A DNA stretch of 64,000 bases from Arthrobacter echini (GCF_008107445.1 NZ_VSLD01000001.1:899666-963665), one strand, 5' to 3'; counted from the first letter of the stretch, positions 1 through 9,870 are shown. A program made the numbers and translations. The notes: a model not told the origin generated them from the sequence alone.

Positions 1-1005
1 CTCGCCGATACCGTCCACCGCCATCAGATCCTCGATGTTCGCCGCCATGAGATTCTGCAGCCCGTCCAGGCGGTCCACGAGGCGGTTGGCGATGGCCGGG
101 GGTACCGCCTTGATGCCCGAGAGCAGCCGATAGCCCTTCGGGTGGACGGGGGTGTCCAGCGAATCGCCGGAGGAGGTGAACCCGAGCACGCCGGCGATGG
201 TGCCGAGATCGATCAGCTCGGTGGAGCTGAGGCCCTGCAGGGTGCTCACGCGGTCCTCGAGCGAGGCGGTACTGGAGCCGACCTCCAGGTAGTCGCGCAG
301 GACCATCTCACTGCCCGGGCCCAACCCGGTGGTCAGCTCCTCGACCTGGAGCGAGAGGAGGCGGCCGTCCACGCCGAGCTCCAGCACGTACTGGGAGATC
401 TCCTCCGAGATCCGGCGCACCATCTCCTGGCGCTGGAGCGTGGCGGCCACGTCGCGCACCGTGACCATCGCCTCGATCTCGAGGGCGGAGAGCGAATTGG
501 TCACCTGGTCCAGGCGCGCCCGGTACCGCTCCAGCGTGGCCAGGGCCTGGTTGGCGCGGGCGAGGACGGGCTCGGAGCCCTCCAGGACGAAGCGGATCCC
601 GGCGATGTAGAGGGCGATGATCTGCATGGACTGGCTCACGCTGATCACGGGCAGTCCGGTCTGCTTCGCCACGCGCTCCGCCGTCCGGTGCCGCGTCCCG
701 GACTCCTGCGTCTCGATGGTGTGGTCGGGAACGAGCTGCACCGCCGCACGGAGGATCCGGCTCGCATCGCGGTCGCAGACGATCGCCCCGTCCATCTTCG
801 CCAGCTCCCGCAGGCGCGTGGGCGAGAAGTCGATGCCGATGTCGAATCCGCCCGAGGAGATGGAGTCCACGGTCCTGTCGAATCCGAGCACGATCAGCGC
901 TCCGGTCCGTCCCCGCAGGATTCGCTCAAGACCGTCGCGCAACTGGGTTCCGGGGGCTACTCTGGCGAGGGTGGCCTTCAGCGCGTCCTCAGGACTGCGG
1001 ACCAT
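1..1005 (-). CDS. disA: DNA integrity scanning diadenylate cyclase DisA (3' end beyond window)
   Basis: Makes cyclic di-AMP from two ATP while scanning DNA for branched structures. The 335 visible residues cover nearly the whole protein (the family is about 350-360 aa). The DAC domain carries DGA (residues 72-74) and GTRHR (103-107), the two catalytic signatures. A long helical spine follows, and the C-terminal helix-hairpin-helix is just beginning (VDGIGE) where the window ends. The start is ATG at 1005, preceded by GGAAG. It lies downstream of radA on the same strand, with 176 nt between them; this neighbourhood is typical of actinobacteria and firmicutes and fits a DNA-repair role. The C-terminus is cut by the window edge, not by mutation. 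Confidence 0.96.
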   Translation of the reverse strand, partial: MVRSPEDALKATLARVAPGTQLRDGLERILRGRTGALIVLGFDRTVDSISSGGFDIGIDFSPTRLRELAKMDGAIVCDRDASRILRAAVQLVPDHTIETQESGTRHRTAERVAKQTGLPVISVSQSMQIIALYIAGIRFVLEGSEPVLARANQALATLERYRARLDQVTNSLSALEIEAMVTVRDVAATLQRQEMVRRISEEISQYVLELGVDGRLLSLQVEELTTGLGPGSEMVLRDYLEVGSSTASLEDRVSTLQGLSSTELIDLGTIAGVLGFTSSGDSLDTPVHPKGYRLLSGIKAVPPAIANRLVDRLDGLQNLMAANIEDLMAVDGIGE

Positions 1006-1181
1006 GGGCACTTCCTTTCGCCTGCCGCGCTGTGGAGAGCCCGGCGCAGTCGGGCAGGCGCCGGGCGCGGCCCGGCGGTCGATGGCTGAGGGGTGTCGCG
1101 CAGCCGAGGTCAATACTACTGGCGCCGCCGCGCCCACCGGCGCGGACGTACGTCGTCGGCGACCGCAGCCTGCCCCGCACC

Positions 1182-2567
1182 CTAGAACAGCAGGGCCAGC
1201 GCCTCAGCGAGGGTGGACACCTCCCGCACCGAGAAACCGGTGGGGACGGGACCCGTACCTCCGGGCGACGCCGGGACGATCGCGTGCGTGAAGCCGAGCC
1301 GCTCCGCCTCGAGGATGCGCCGGTTGATGCCGGGGACCGGACGCACCTCACCCGCCAGGCCCACCTCGCCGAAGGCGATGAGCCGGGCCGGGAGCGGGTG
1401 ATCCGTCTTGGCCGAGGCGATGGCCAGGGCGACGGCCAGATCCGTGGCCGGTTCCGTCAGCCTGACCCCGCCCACCGTGGCCACGTAGCTGTCGTCCTTG
1501 TGGAGGGAGACCGAGGCGCGGCTCTGCAGCACGGCCAGTAGCATCGCCACGCGGGAACTGTCCAGCCCGCTCGTGGCCCGGCGGGGCTGCGAGGTGGAGG
1601 ATTCCGCGAGCAGCGCCTGGACCTCCGCGAGCAACGGACGCCGGCCCTCCAGCGTCACGGTGATGCAGGTGCCCGAGACCGGATCCTTGGTCCGGGAGAC
1701 GAACAGCCCACTCGGATCGGCGAGCCCCTCGATCCCGCCGTCGGTCAGATCGAAACAGCCCACCTCGTCCGTGGGGCCGTAGCGGTTCTTCACCGCGCGC
1801 AGCAGGCGCAGGCGCGAGTGCCGCTCGCCCTCGAACTGGCAGACGACGTCGACCAGGTGTTCCAGGAGCCTCGGCCCGGCGATCGAACCGTCCTTCGTGA
1901 CGTGCCCCACGAGCAGCGTGGTCATGCCGCGGGCCTTCGCCGCCCCGATGAGTGAGGCGGCGACCTCGCGGACCTGGGTGACCCCGCCGGCACTGCCGTC
2001 CACGGCGGCGCTGCTGAGCGTCTGGACGGAGTCGACGATCAACAGGGCGGGGTCGATCTTCTCGACCTGGCCGAGGGCCTGGCCCAGATCCGTGTCCGCG
2101 CTGAGGTACAGGGAGTCGGCGACGGCGTCGATCCTGTCCGCCCGGAGTTTCACCTGTGCTGCGGACTCCTCGCCCGTGACGTAGAGGACGTCCTTGCCCA
2201 GCCGTGCCACGCGCGCGGCCACGTCGAGCAGGAGGGTGGACTTCCCGACGCCGGGCTCCCCGGCGAGCAGGATCACGGCCCCGGGCACGAGCCCTCCGCC
2301 GAGGACGCGGTCGAGTTCGTCGATCCTCGTCGGCTGGAAGCCGGACAGGGTGGCATCGACGTCGGCGATCCTCCGTGCGGGTGTGGTGACGGCCGTGGCC
2401 GCCGTGGTGCGGGCCGCCACCTGGCCGGTCTCCTCGACGGTTCCCCAGGCCTGGCACTCGCCGCAGCGGCCCACCCACTTGGCGGTGGTCCAGCCGCACT
2501 CGGCGCAGCGGTAGTTCGGGGCGTTGCTACGGCCCGCGCGGGCCGCGGGGGAGGTCTTGGTGGCCAT
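1182..2567 (-). CDS. radA: DNA repair protein RadA
   Basis: RecA-like ATPase that helps branch migration and processing of recombination intermediates. Domains in order: a four-cysteine zinc finger (C21, C24, C35, C38), a RecA-type ATPase with Walker A GEPGVGKST (103-111), the RadA-specific KNRYG motif (260-264), and a C-terminal Lon-protease-like domain that lacks protease function in this family. At 461 aa it is full length. The ATG at 2567 has the hexamer TAGCCT exactly 6 nt upstream, so transcription probably starts at the ATG itself (leaderless). disA follows on the same strand. Confidence 0.97.
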   Translation of the reverse strand: MATKTSPAARAGRSNAPNYRCAECGWTTAKWVGRCGECQAWGTVEETGQVAARTTAATAVTTPARRIADVDATLSGFQPTRIDELDRVLGGGLVPGAVILLAGEPGVGKSTLLLDVAARVARLGKDVLYVTGEESAAQVKLRADRIDAVADSLYLSADTDLGQALGQVEKIDPALLIVDSVQTLSSAAVDGSAGGVTQVREVAASLIGAAKARGMTTLLVGHVTKDGSIAGPRLLEHLVDVVCQFEGERHSRLRLLRAVKNRYGPTDEVGCFDLTDGGIEGLADPSGLFVSRTKDPVSGTCITVTLEGRRPLLAEVQALLAESSTSQPRRATSGLDSSRVAMLLAVLQSRASVSLHKDDSYVATVGGVRLTEPATDLAVALAIASAKTDHPLPARLIAFGEVGLAGEVRPVPGINRRILEAERLGFTHAIVPASPGGTGPVPTGFSVREVSTLAEALALLF

Positions 2568-2573
2568 GGCCTC

Positions 2574-2579
2574 AGGCTA
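2574..2579 (-). promoter_or_regulatory. -10 hexamer of leaderless radA promoter
   Basis: Minus strand TAGCCT followed by 6 nt and the radA ATG. It fits the actinobacterial TANNNT -10 consensus with +1 at the start codon. Confidence 0.55.
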
Positions 2580-2603
2580 CCGGCGGCCACGGACAGGACG
2601 GGC

Positions 2604-3731
2604 TCAGAGCCGCGGCAGGTAGCCGGAGGCATCCTCGTGGGAGAGGCCCGTGGCCTCCAGCAAATCCACCACGAGGGGGCGCAGGAGCAGCACGAGGCCC
2701 TCGCCCTCGAGGCGCTTGATGTGCAGCGGCCCGGGGTGGAGCTGGATCGCGACGTCGGCGAGTTCTATGCGCGCCTGGCGGAGATTGAGGCCCCGCTCGG
2801 TCGAGTCCTGACCGGACAGGGCACGGCTGAGGACATCGACGCCGTCGGCGGCGTCGTCGAGCGCCTGGCTGAGGGCCGACACCGCCTCGTCGGACATGGC
2901 GGCGTGATTGATCACCGAGGTCAGCCGGCGGGAGAACACACGACTGTTCCGGATGGCGAGATCGATGAAGCCGACGGCCCTCCGAAGGGACCCGAGTTCG
3001 TCGCGGTGCCTCCGGTAGGCGGGGGAGATGCGCGCCACCTCCTCGGCCGAGCGCATGCTGGTCGTCAGGCTGTCGAGCCGGGACTGGGAGGCGCGCGCTC
3101 TCACGAGGGCGTGCCAGGCGCGGGTGGAGTCGCTGTTCCGCAGGGCGGCGGCACTCTCGCGGAGCACGTCCGAGAGTTCGCCCAGGAGACCGCGGACGTC
3201 CGTCTTGGGTTCGTGGCGGGGGTCACGGGGCAGCAGCATGGTGATGAGGAGAGCGAAGAGACCCCCCACGATCGCGTCGAGGCTGCGGGTGAACGGACCG
3301 CCGTCGGGGGCTGGGAGCAGCACCACGAGCAGGGACTGCAGGCCGAGCTGCATGGTGAAGATGGTGCCGCTGTCCAGGAAGCGCGCCAGGAGGATGGACG
3401 CGAACAGGACGAGGGCCGCCTGCCACAGACCGGTGCCGAAGAACGTCAGGAGCACATCGCCCACCGCGATGCCGAGCGTGCACCCGAGGGCCACCTCCAG
3501 GACGCGGCGCAGGCGCGGATCGCGGGAGAAGCCGAGGGCGATCATGGACGACGTCGCTGCGAAGAGCGGCCCCTCGTGGCCCAGTACCTCCTCGGCGAAG
3601 GCGTAGGCCCCTACCGCGCAGACGGTCATCTGGAGCGCTGTGACGACCGATCCTGAGCTGCGCCTCAGGCCGATGCGCGAGCGTTTGCGCAGGAAGGCGA
3701 ACGTCGCTGATACTCCCTGGCGTGCCGGCAT
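2604..3731 (-). CDS. FUSC-family (aromatic acid exporter-like) membrane protein
   Basis: A 375 aa protein with a hydrophobic N-terminal half (roughly residues 30-170, five to six membrane segments) and a long helical cytoplasmic C-terminal half. This is the layout of the FUSC/ArAE_1 superfamily of putative aromatic or fusaric acid efflux proteins. The loop pattern around SRDPRLRR and the segment GGLFALLITMLLP ending the membrane part support the assignment. Substrate is unknown. The ATG at 3731 has TAGACT 6 nt upstream, so it is probably leaderless. It is divergent from pstS, whose PHO box lies about 80 nt beyond this start. Confidence 0.75.
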   Translation of the reverse strand: MPARQGVSATFAFLRKRSRIGLRRSSGSVVTALQMTVCAVGAYAFAEEVLGHEGPLFAATSSMIALGFSRDPRLRRVLEVALGCTLGIAVGDVLLTFFGTGLWQAALVLFASILLARFLDSGTIFTMQLGLQSLLVVLLPAPDGGPFTRSLDAIVGGLFALLITMLLPRDPRHEPKTDVRGLLGELSDVLRESAAALRNSDSTRAWHALVRARASQSRLDSLTTSMRSAEEVARISPAYRRHRDELGSLRRAVGFIDLAIRNSRVFSRRLTSVINHAAMSDEAVSALSQALDDAADGVDVLSRALSGQDSTERGLNLRQARIELADVAIQLHPGPLHIKRLEGEGLVLLLRPLVVDLLEATGLSHEDASGYLPRL

Positions 3732-3737
3732 GGCCCC

Positions 3738-3743
3738 AGTCTA
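3738..3743 (-). promoter_or_regulatory. -10 hexamer of leaderless FUSC gene promoter
   Basis: Minus strand TAGACT, then 6 nt, then the ATG at 3731. Confidence 0.5.
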
Positions 3744-3807
3744 TGAGGTGGGGTCCCTGGCCCCTTCCGACCCGGGAGGAAGGGATGTCCGGGCCCGGGC
3801 CGGCGAT

Positions 3808-3829
3808 GTTCACCTCCCGTTAAGGTCCG
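3808..3829 (+). promoter_or_regulatory. Candidate PHO box (PhoP operator) of pstSCAB
   Basis: Two adjacent 11-nt direct repeat units, GTTCACCTCCC and GTTAAGGTCCG. This is the unit length and GTTCACC core known for Streptomyces PhoP boxes. The pair ends 27 nt before a TAGCGT -10 candidate (3857-3862), so it covers the -35 region, the usual site of PhoP activation. It precedes the phosphate uptake genes, which strengthens the call. Confidence 0.6.
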
Positions 3830-3856
3830 ACCATCAGTCCCGTCATCTGCTCCGCC

Positions 3857-3862
3857 TAGCGT
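3857..3862 (+). promoter_or_regulatory. -10 hexamer candidate of pstS promoter
   Basis: TAGCGT, matching TANNNT, downstream of the PHO box with no obvious -35 element, as expected for an activator-dependent promoter. It predicts a leader of about 75-80 nt. Confidence 0.4.
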
Positions 3863-3943
3863 CGAGCCTGTACTTCCGTCCTCCGCGTTCCCACCGGTGC
3901 CGCGTGTGCCCGGTGACCATCTCCCTGGAAGGGGCAGTATCCC

Positions 3944-5053
3944 GTGAAGGCTCTTCGTAGCGGTCGCACCATGGCCGTCATCTCCCTCGCCGCGCTGGCG
4001 CTGACCGCGTGCGGTTCCGACGACGTCACCGGAGGTGCGCCGGCCGACGCCGCCTCCGGGTCCTCCACGCTCAGCGGTACGCTGACCGGCGCCGGATCGT
4101 CGGCCCAGAATGCCGCCATGACGGCGTGGCAGTCCGGGTTCGCCGCGTCGAGCGGCGCCGACGTCCAGTACTCGCCCGACGGTTCGGGGGCCGGCCGCGA
4201 TGCGTTCCTGGCGGAGGGAGTGCAGTTCGCGGGATCGGATGCAGCCCTCGACGACGAGGAGTACGACGCCTCGAAGGAGATCTGCGGCCCCGACGGTGCC
4301 ATCGACATCCCGGTGTACGTCTCGCCCATCGCGATCGCCTTCAATCTCCCGGGCATCGACACGCTGGATCTGGACGCCGCGACCATCGCGTCCGTCTTCC
4401 GTGGCGAGGTGGAGAGCTGGGACGACGAGGCGATCGCCGCGCAGAACGAGGGCGTGGAACTTCCCACGACGCCCATCACCGTGGTCCACCGTGCGGACGA
4501 CTCCGGGACCACCGAGAACTTCACCGAGTACCTGGCCGCCGCAGCACCGGAGGCCTGGACCGACGAGGCCGACGGCGCCTGGCCCGAGGCCCTCGTCGCC
4601 GAGAACGCCCAGGGTACCAACGGCGTCGTCTCGACGACCACCGGAACCGACGGCGCCATCACCTACGCGGATGCCTCCGCCGTCGGCGATCTCGGTCGGG
4701 TCAGCGTGCTGGTCGGGGAGGAGTACGTGCCCCTCAGTGCCGACGCCGCCGGCCGCGCCGTCGAGGCGGCGACGCGGGTCGCGGGCCGGTCCGACGTCGA
4801 CATGTCCCTCGAGCTCGAGCGTGACACCACCGAGTCCGGCGCCTACCCCGTGGTCCTCGTCTCCTACCACGTGGTCTGCAGCAGCTACGCGGACCAGGAG
4901 ACCGTGGATCTCGTCAAGGCCTTCGAGACCTATGTGGTCAGCGCGGAGGGGCAGGACGCCGCCGCGGCCTCCGCGGGCAGCGCGCCGCTCCCGGAGGACA
5001 TCCGGGCGGACGCCATGACGGCTATCGGATCGATCACTGTAGGTTCGTCGTAG
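3944..5053 (+). CDS. pstS: Phosphate ABC transporter, phosphate-binding lipoprotein PstS
   Basis: Extracytoplasmic phosphate receptor of the high-affinity Pst system. A lipoprotein signal peptide ends in the lipobox LTAC with the modified cysteine at residue 23. The PstS phosphate-binding elements GAGSSAQ (near residue 45) and the later DSGTTENF loop are present. Length 369 aa is normal. The start is GTG at 3944 with GGAAGGGG upstream. It is first in the pstSCAB operon, followed after about 125 nt by pstC, and sits behind the candidate PHO box at 3808-3829, so phosphate-starvation induction is expected. Confidence 0.95.
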   Translation: MKALRSGRTMAVISLAALALTACGSDDVTGGAPADAASGSSTLSGTLTGAGSSAQNAAMTAWQSGFAASSGADVQYSPDGSGAGRDAFLAEGVQFAGSDAALDDEEYDASKEICGPDGAIDIPVYVSPIAIAFNLPGIDTLDLDAATIASVFRGEVESWDDEAIAAQNEGVELPTTPITVVHRADDSGTTENFTEYLAAAAPEAWTDEADGAWPEALVAENAQGTNGVVSTTTGTDGAITYADASAVGDLGRVSVLVGEEYVPLSADAAGRAVEAATRVAGRSDVDMSLELERDTTESGAYPVVLVSYHVVCSSYADQETVDLVKAFETYVVSAEGQDAAAASAGSAPLPEDIRADAMTAIGSITVGSS

Positions 5054-5180
5054 ACGCCGTCACCTCACCGATGGTGACCGGGGAGGACCGTCGGCGGTTC
5101 CGGGCCGTGCAGGAGAATCCCGTACCGTGACATCTGTCCCCGGCGCGCAGCGCCGAACCTCCGATCCGAAGGGTTTCCCC

Positions 5181-6113
5181 GTGTCGACCAGCACCCTGAC
5201 CAGCCGTGATGCGGCAGGCAAGTCCGGAGACCGGGTCTTCTCCGGAGCCGCGCTGGGAGCGGGCATCCTGATCCTGGTGGTCCTGTTCGGCGTGGCGGTC
5301 TTCCTGATCATCCAGGCGCTGCCGGTCCTGGGCGCCGATCCGGCGGACATCACCGGTGGTGACGGCTTCGGGGCCTACATCTTCCCGATCGTCGTCGGCA
5401 CCGTCATCGCCGCCGCCATCGCGCTCCTGCTCGCGACCCCGCTCGGCATCGGTGTGGCTCTGTTCATCTCCCACTACGCCCCTCGGCGCCTGGCCATGAC
5501 CTTCGGCTACCTGGTGGACCTGCTGGCCGCCATCCCGTCGGTGGTCTACGGCGCGTGGGGCTATGCGGTCCTCGCGCCGCAACTGGCCGTCGCGTACGGC
5601 TGGCTGGCCGAAAATCTCGGTTGGATCCCGATCTTCGCCGGACCGGCGAGCCAGACGGGCAAGACCATCCTCACCGCGGGGATCGTCCTCGCCGTCATGG
5701 TGCTGCCGATCATCACCTCACTGAGCCGGGAGATCTTCCTGCAGACCCCCACGCTGCACGAGGAGGCCGCCCTCGCCATGGGCGCCACCCGGCTGGAGAT
5801 GATCTGGATGGCCGTGCTCCCTTTCGCGCGGACCGGCATCGTCAGCGCAGCCATGCTCGGACTCGGCAGGGCCCTGGGCGAGACCATGGCGGTGGCCCTG
5901 GTGCTCTCCGGCGGCGCCCTCACCGCGAGCCTGATCCAGTCCGGGAACCAGACGATCGCCGCGGAGATCGCCCTGAACTTCCCCGAGGCGTACGGACTGC
6001 GCCTCAGCGAACTCATCGCGGCGGGCCTGGTGCTCTTCGTCATCACGCTGGTCGTGAACATCATTGCGCGCTGGATCGTCAGCCGCCACAGGGATTTCTC
6101 GGGAGCGAACTGA
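5181..6113 (+). CDS. pstC: Phosphate ABC transporter permease PstC
   Basis: One of two permease subunits of the Pst importer. It has six predicted membrane segments and the inner-membrane EAA-type loop (EEAALAMGATRLEMIW, mid C-terminal half) that contacts PstB. I prefer GTG at 5181, with GAAGGG about 6 nt upstream and an N-terminus (STSTLTSRD) that fits the family. An in-frame GTG at 5127 with AGGAGA upstream would add 18 residues and cannot be excluded. The stop is 1 nt from the pstA ATG, so the two are translationally coupled. Confidence 0.94.
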   Translation: MSTSTLTSRDAAGKSGDRVFSGAALGAGILILVVLFGVAVFLIIQALPVLGADPADITGGDGFGAYIFPIVVGTVIAAAIALLLATPLGIGVALFISHYAPRRLAMTFGYLVDLLAAIPSVVYGAWGYAVLAPQLAVAYGWLAENLGWIPIFAGPASQTGKTILTAGIVLAVMVLPIITSLSREIFLQTPTLHEEAALAMGATRLEMIWMAVLPFARTGIVSAAMLGLGRALGETMAVALVLSGGALTASLIQSGNQTIAAEIALNFPEAYGLRLSELIAAGLVLFVITLVVNIIARWIVSRHRDFSGAN

Positions 6114-6114
6114 C

Positions 6115-7218
6115 ATGAGCAGTGCACTGCTGAAGACACGGCGCTCGCAGCTGACCAAGGGCCGACTGCCCGGCTATGCGATTTGGGTGGTCCTCGGTGC
6201 GGCCGTCGTGCTCGCCGCCGCCGTCTCGGCCCTCATCGGCTTCGACGTGGTCGTCTGGGCCCTCATCGCTGCCGTCTTCTTCGTCGTCGGCGCCACACTG
6301 GTCACCGCGGCCGCCGAGGGCAGCCGGAAGGCCGCCGATTCACTGATGACGTACCTGGTGTACGGCTCCTTCGTGATCGCACTGCTCCCGCTCCTCTCCG
6401 TCATCTGGACGGTCCTGGAGCGGGGCCTGCCGGGACTGTCCTACGACTTCTTCTTCACCTCGATGAACGGGGTGACCGGTGCCACGGACAACGCGTCCGC
6501 CGAGAACGGGACGCCGGTCCTCGGCGGCGCCTACCACGCGATCGTCGGCACCCTGCAGATCACCCTGTGGGCCTCGCTCGTCTCCGTGCCGATAGGCCTC
6601 CTGGCCGCCGTGTACCTGGTGGAGTACGGCAGGGGCGGTGCACTCGACCGCGCCATCACCTTCTTCGTGGACGTCATGACGGGGATACCCTCGATTGTCG
6701 CGGGCCTCTTCGCGGCCGCGCTGTTCGCGCTCCTGTTCGGCCCCGGCACGCGGACGGGGTTCGTCGCGTCCGTCGCCCTGTCCGTGCTCATGATCCCCGT
6801 GGTCGTCCGTTCCACCGAGGAGATGCTCAAGATCGTCCCGAACGAACTCCGGGAGGCCTCCTACGCGCTCGGTGTGAGGAAATGGCGCACCATCGTGAAG
6901 GTGGTGGTGCCGACGGCGATCTCCGGCATCGCCTCGGGCGTCACCCTGGCGATCGCGCGGGTGGTCGGGGAGACCGCACCCATCCTTGTCACCGCGGGAT
7001 TCGCGAGCTCGATCAACCTGAATGTCTTCGGGGGATGGATGAGCACGCTCCCGACGTTCATCTACTACCAGATTCTGACCCCGACCTCCCCGACGAATAT
7101 CGATGCGAGTACGCAGCGTGCCTGGGCGGCGGCGCTGATCCTGATCATCATGGTCATGCTGCTCAATGTCGTGGCACGCCTGGTGGCGAAGATCTTCGCC
7201 CCCCGCACCAGCCGCTGA
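6115..7218 (+). CDS. pstA: Phosphate ABC transporter permease PstA
   Basis: Second Pst permease, 367 aa. It is longer than the E. coli protein because of an extra pair of N-terminal hydrophobic segments, as is common in actinobacteria. The EAA loop is [19 protein letters not shown]. The ATG at 6115 follows the pstC stop by 1 nt, with GGAGCG inside the pstC end as ribosome-binding site. pstB starts 37 nt after its stop. Confidence 0.95.
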   Translation: MSSALLKTRRSQLTKGRLPGYAIWVVLGAAVVLAAAVSALIGFDVVVWALIAAVFFVVGATLVTAAAEGSRKAADSLMTYLVYGSFVIALLPLLSVIWTVLERGLPGLSYDFFFTSMNGVTGATDNASAENGTPVLGGAYHAIVGTLQITLWASLVSVPIGLLAAVYLVEYGRGGALDRAITFFVDVMTGIPSIVAGLFAAALFALLFGPGTRTGFVASVALSVLMIPVVVRSTEEMLKIVPNELREASYALGVRKWRTIVKVVVPTAISGIASGVTLAIARVVGETAPILVTAGFASSINLNVFGGWMSTLPTFIYYQILTPTSPTNIDASTQRAWAAALILIIMVMLLNVVARLVAKIFAPRTSR

Positions 7219-7255
7219 CCTGCGCGCACACCACTCCCGAGCTGACAAGGAAGCA

Positions 7256-8035
7256 ATGTCCAAGCGAATCGACGTCAAGGACCTCAACGTCTACTACAGC
7301 AAGTTCCTCGCTGTGGAGGATGTGAACATCTCCATCGAAGCCCGGTCGGTGACGGCGTTCATCGGCCCCTCGGGCTGCGGTAAGTCGACCTTCCTGCGCA
7401 CCCTGAACCGGATGCACGAGGTCATTCCCGGCGCGCGGGTGGAGGGAGAGGTGCTGCTGGACGGCGATGACCTCTACGATCCCGCCGTCGACCCCGTGAC
7501 CGTCCGCGGGCAGGTCGGTATGGTCTTCCAGCGCCCCAACCCGTTCCCCACCATGTCCATCCGTGACAACGTCCTCGCCGGGGTGAAGCTCAACAACAAG
7601 CGGATCAGCAGGTCCGATGCGGACGCCCTCGTGGAGAAGTCACTGCGCGGCGCGAATCTGTGGAACGAGGTCAAGGACCGGCTGGGGCGCCCGGGCTCGG
7701 GACTGTCGGGAGGTCAGCAGCAGCGACTGTGCATCGCGCGCGCCATCGCGGTGTCGCCCCAGGTGATCCTGATGGACGAGCCGTGCTCGGCCCTGGATCC
7801 CATCTCCACGCTCGCCATCGAGGATCTCATCAACGAGCTCAAGGCGGACTACACGGTGGTGATCGTGACCCACAACATGCAGCAGGCGGCGCGCGTGTCG
7901 GACAAGACTGCGTTCTTCAACATCGCCGGTACCGGCAAGCCCGGAAAGCTGATCGAGTACGCGGACACCACCACCATCTTCAACAAGCCGGTCCAGAAGT
8001 CGACGGAGGACTACGTCTCGGGCCGCTTCGGCTAG
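7256..8035 (+). CDS. pstB: Phosphate ABC transporter ATPase PstB
   Basis: Energises phosphate import by PstCA. It shows Walker [10 protein letters not shown] (about 37-45), the Q-loop in [12 protein letters not shown], the ABC signature LSGGQQQRL, Walker [13 protein letters not shown] and the H-loop VTHNMQQA. Length 259 aa is typical. The start is ATG at 7256 with AAGGA upstream; longer in-frame extensions overlap pstA and are not supported. No phoU follows: the gene runs 4 nt into the oppositely oriented pit gene. Confidence 0.97.
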   Translation: MSKRIDVKDLNVYYSKFLAVEDVNISIEARSVTAFIGPSGCGKSTFLRTLNRMHEVIPGARVEGEVLLDGDDLYDPAVDPVTVRGQVGMVFQRPNPFPTMSIRDNVLAGVKLNNKRISRSDADALVEKSLRGANLWNEVKDRLGRPGSGLSGGQQQRLCIARAIAVSPQVILMDEPCSALDPISTLAIEDLINELKADYTVVIVTHNMQQAARVSDKTAFFNIAGTGKPGKLIEYADTTTIFNKPVQKSTEDYVSGRFG

Positions 8036-9048
8036 GACTGGAGCAGGGGGCTCAGGGCGAGGAAGAGGACGGCACCCAGCAGTGCGGTCGCGGGGACCGT
8101 CCCGAGCCAGACCAGCAGGACCCGGACCACGCGGGGGCGGCGGACGGAGGCGAACGGCTGGTTGGCGCCGGCCCCGACGATCGCCGAGGCCATCACCTGC
8201 GTGCCGGACAGCGGCAGGTGCAGGACGATCCCACTCACCAGGAGCATCGCCGAGCCCACGCCCTGCGCGGTGGAGCCCCGCATGGGGTCGATGTGCACCA
8301 GGCGATGCCCGAGCGTATGGGTGATCCGCCAGCCGCCGAAGAGGGAGCCGGCGGCCAGCAGGAGGGCGGCGAACACCTGGACCCACATCGGGATGCCCAC
8401 GCCGTCGGCAGAGCCCGTCCCGATGAGCGCCAGGAGGATCACCGCCGTGGTCCGCTGGCCGTCCTGCAGGCCCTGGCCGAGCGCGAATACACCGGTCAGG
8501 ACGGCCTGCGCCATCCTGTTGCCACGATTGACCCGTGCGGGGGAGGCATGGCGAAGCAGCCACGTGGCAGGGAACACCGCGAGGTAGGCCAGCAGGTAGG
8601 CGATGACCGGGGCCAGCAGGAGTGGCAGGATGAGCCTCAGGAGGAAACCCTCCGGAGCGCCTTCCATCGCCGGCCCACTCGTGAGGCGGGAGGCGATTCC
8701 CGCGCCGACGATCCCACCGAGCAGGGCATGGGTCGACGACGACGGCGTGCCCCGGTACCACGTGAGGACATTCCAGCCGGATGCCGCGACCACCGCGGTC
8801 AGCAGGATCGCCAGTCCGTTGGTGCCCGGGGGCAGGCCTCGGGCGGCGCCGACGAAGAACACGGCCAGCGAGGTACCCAGCAGGGCGCCCAGGAGGGCGA
8901 ACAGAGCTGCGAGCAGGACGGCGACGGTCGGCGCCAGCGCCCGCGTGCGGACGGCTGCCGCCACCGAGTTCGAGACGTCATGGAAGCCGTTCAGGAAGGC
9001 GAAACCGCCTGCGGCGACGATCACCGCGCCGAGGAGGAGGGGCTCCAC
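8032..9048 (-). CDS. pit: Low-affinity inorganic phosphate transporter (PiT family)
   Basis: Integral membrane phosphate:cation symporter. The PiT signature [13 protein letters not shown] near the N-terminus and its repeated counterpart GANQPFASV in the second half identify the family (inverted-repeat fold). Length is 338 aa with about nine to ten membrane segments. Its ATG directly follows the stop of the DUF47 gene, so the two are co-translated. It converges with pstB, overlapping by 4 nt, so the two phosphate systems meet tail to tail. Confidence 0.9.
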   Translation of the reverse strand: MEPLLLGAVIVAAGGFAFLNGFHDVSNSVAAAVRTRALAPTVAVLLAALFALLGALLGTSLAVFFVGAARGLPPGTNGLAILLTAVVAASGWNVLTWYRGTPSSSTHALLGGIVGAGIASRLTSGPAMEGAPEGFLLRLILPLLLAPVIAYLLAYLAVFPATWLLRHASPARVNRGNRMAQAVLTGVFALGQGLQDGQRTTAVILLALIGTGSADGVGIPMWVQVFAALLLAAGSLFGGWRITHTLGHRLVHIDPMRGSTAQGVGSAMLLVSGIVLHLPLSGTQVMASAIVGAGANQPFASVRRPRVVRVLLVWLGTVPATALLGAVLFLALSPLLQS

Positions 9049-9666
9049 CTACGATTCCTTGACGAGGATGCTGCCCACCTGGGTGGCGACCCGCCGGATG
9101 TCCCGGGTGACGTCGACCAGCTGATCGGCCACGTCCCGGTGGCGGAGGTAGACGGGGGGCTTGTGATCGTGGAGCAGCTCGGCGCACCAGCTGCGATGCG
9201 TGCGTTCGGCCCGCTTGGCCAGCCGGAGGATCTCGATCCAGTACTCCTCGAGGTCCTCCATGGAGTTCAGCTGCTGCATCGCCACCATCGTCAGTTCCGC
9301 CTGCCGGTTGATGACCTCGAGCTGGTCGGTGGCCCGCTGGCTCAGCGTGCTCAGCCGGTACAGGGCGATGAGTTCGCCGGCCCCGTCGAGCTTCTCGATC
9401 GCCTCGTTCAACAGGCGCGAGAGGGAGTACAGGTCCTCGCGCGGCAGCGAGTTGATGAAGGAGGTGCGCATGGAGGTCAGGAGCGCGAAGTGGAGATCCG
9501 TCGAGGCGGACTCGTGCTCGTGGAGTTCCTCGGAGAGGCGGTCGTACTCCTCGGTGGTGGCTCCGAGAAGGGCGGACATGGTCCCCACGCCGAGTACCAG
9601 CTGACGGGCCATGCGCGAGAGCAGCTCGGGTCCGGCGTTCTCCTGGGGGAAGAGGCGTAGTCTCAC
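9049..9666 (-). CDS. DUF47 (PhoU-like) accessory protein of PiT transporter
   Basis: A 205 aa, almost entirely helical protein of the DUF47/PhoU-like family usually paired with pit. The N-terminus LRLFPQENAG is the family hallmark. I chose GTG at 9666 because GAGGAAG lies 6-7 nt upstream and family members start with (V/M)RLRLFP; an upstream ATG at 9726 sits right on the -10 element. The stop abuts the pit ATG. Known partners of this family modulate Pit activity; the exact role here is inferred. Confidence 0.88.
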   Translation of the reverse strand: MRLRLFPQENAGPELLSRMARQLVLGVGTMSALLGATTEEYDRLSEELHEHESASTDLHFALLTSMRTSFINSLPREDLYSLSRLLNEAIEKLDGAGELIALYRLSTLSQRATDQLEVINRQAELTMVAMQQLNSMEDLEEYWIEILRLAKRAERTHRSWCAELLHDHKPPVYLRHRDVADQLVDVTRDIRRVATQVGSILVKES

Positions 9667-9724
9667 GGATTCTTCCTCGAGGGTGCGGGCGCACCGATGT
9701 CCATCACACCGGAATGCGGAGGGC

Positions 9725-9730
9725 ATAATA
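9725..9730 (-). promoter_or_regulatory. -10 hexamer of DUF47-pit promoter
   Basis: Minus strand TATTAT, the best -10 match in the gap, giving a leader of about 50 nt before the GTG at 9666. Confidence 0.45.
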
Positions 9731-9870
9731 GTGGCGCCGAACCGGGAGCGCCTCTCGGCGGAAGGCCGCTCGAAGCGGCTGGGTTTTGAAGCCCGGGGGT
9801 TCCACGGCTCGACGCCGGGTTAAGTCTTGCCGTCCCCGCCGCAACTGTCAACCGCCACACGCGCGGTGGT

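Noticed and set aside
142..1291. Several plus-strand open frames opposite disA and radA
   Set aside because: They are shadows produced by high G+C; the minus strand encodes clear DisA and RadA motifs.
9764..9795. Small hairpin GCCGCT-CGA-AGCGGC followed by GGGTTTT
   Set aside because: The stem is only six base pairs with a three-base loop and no plus-strand gene ends there, so I do not call a terminator.
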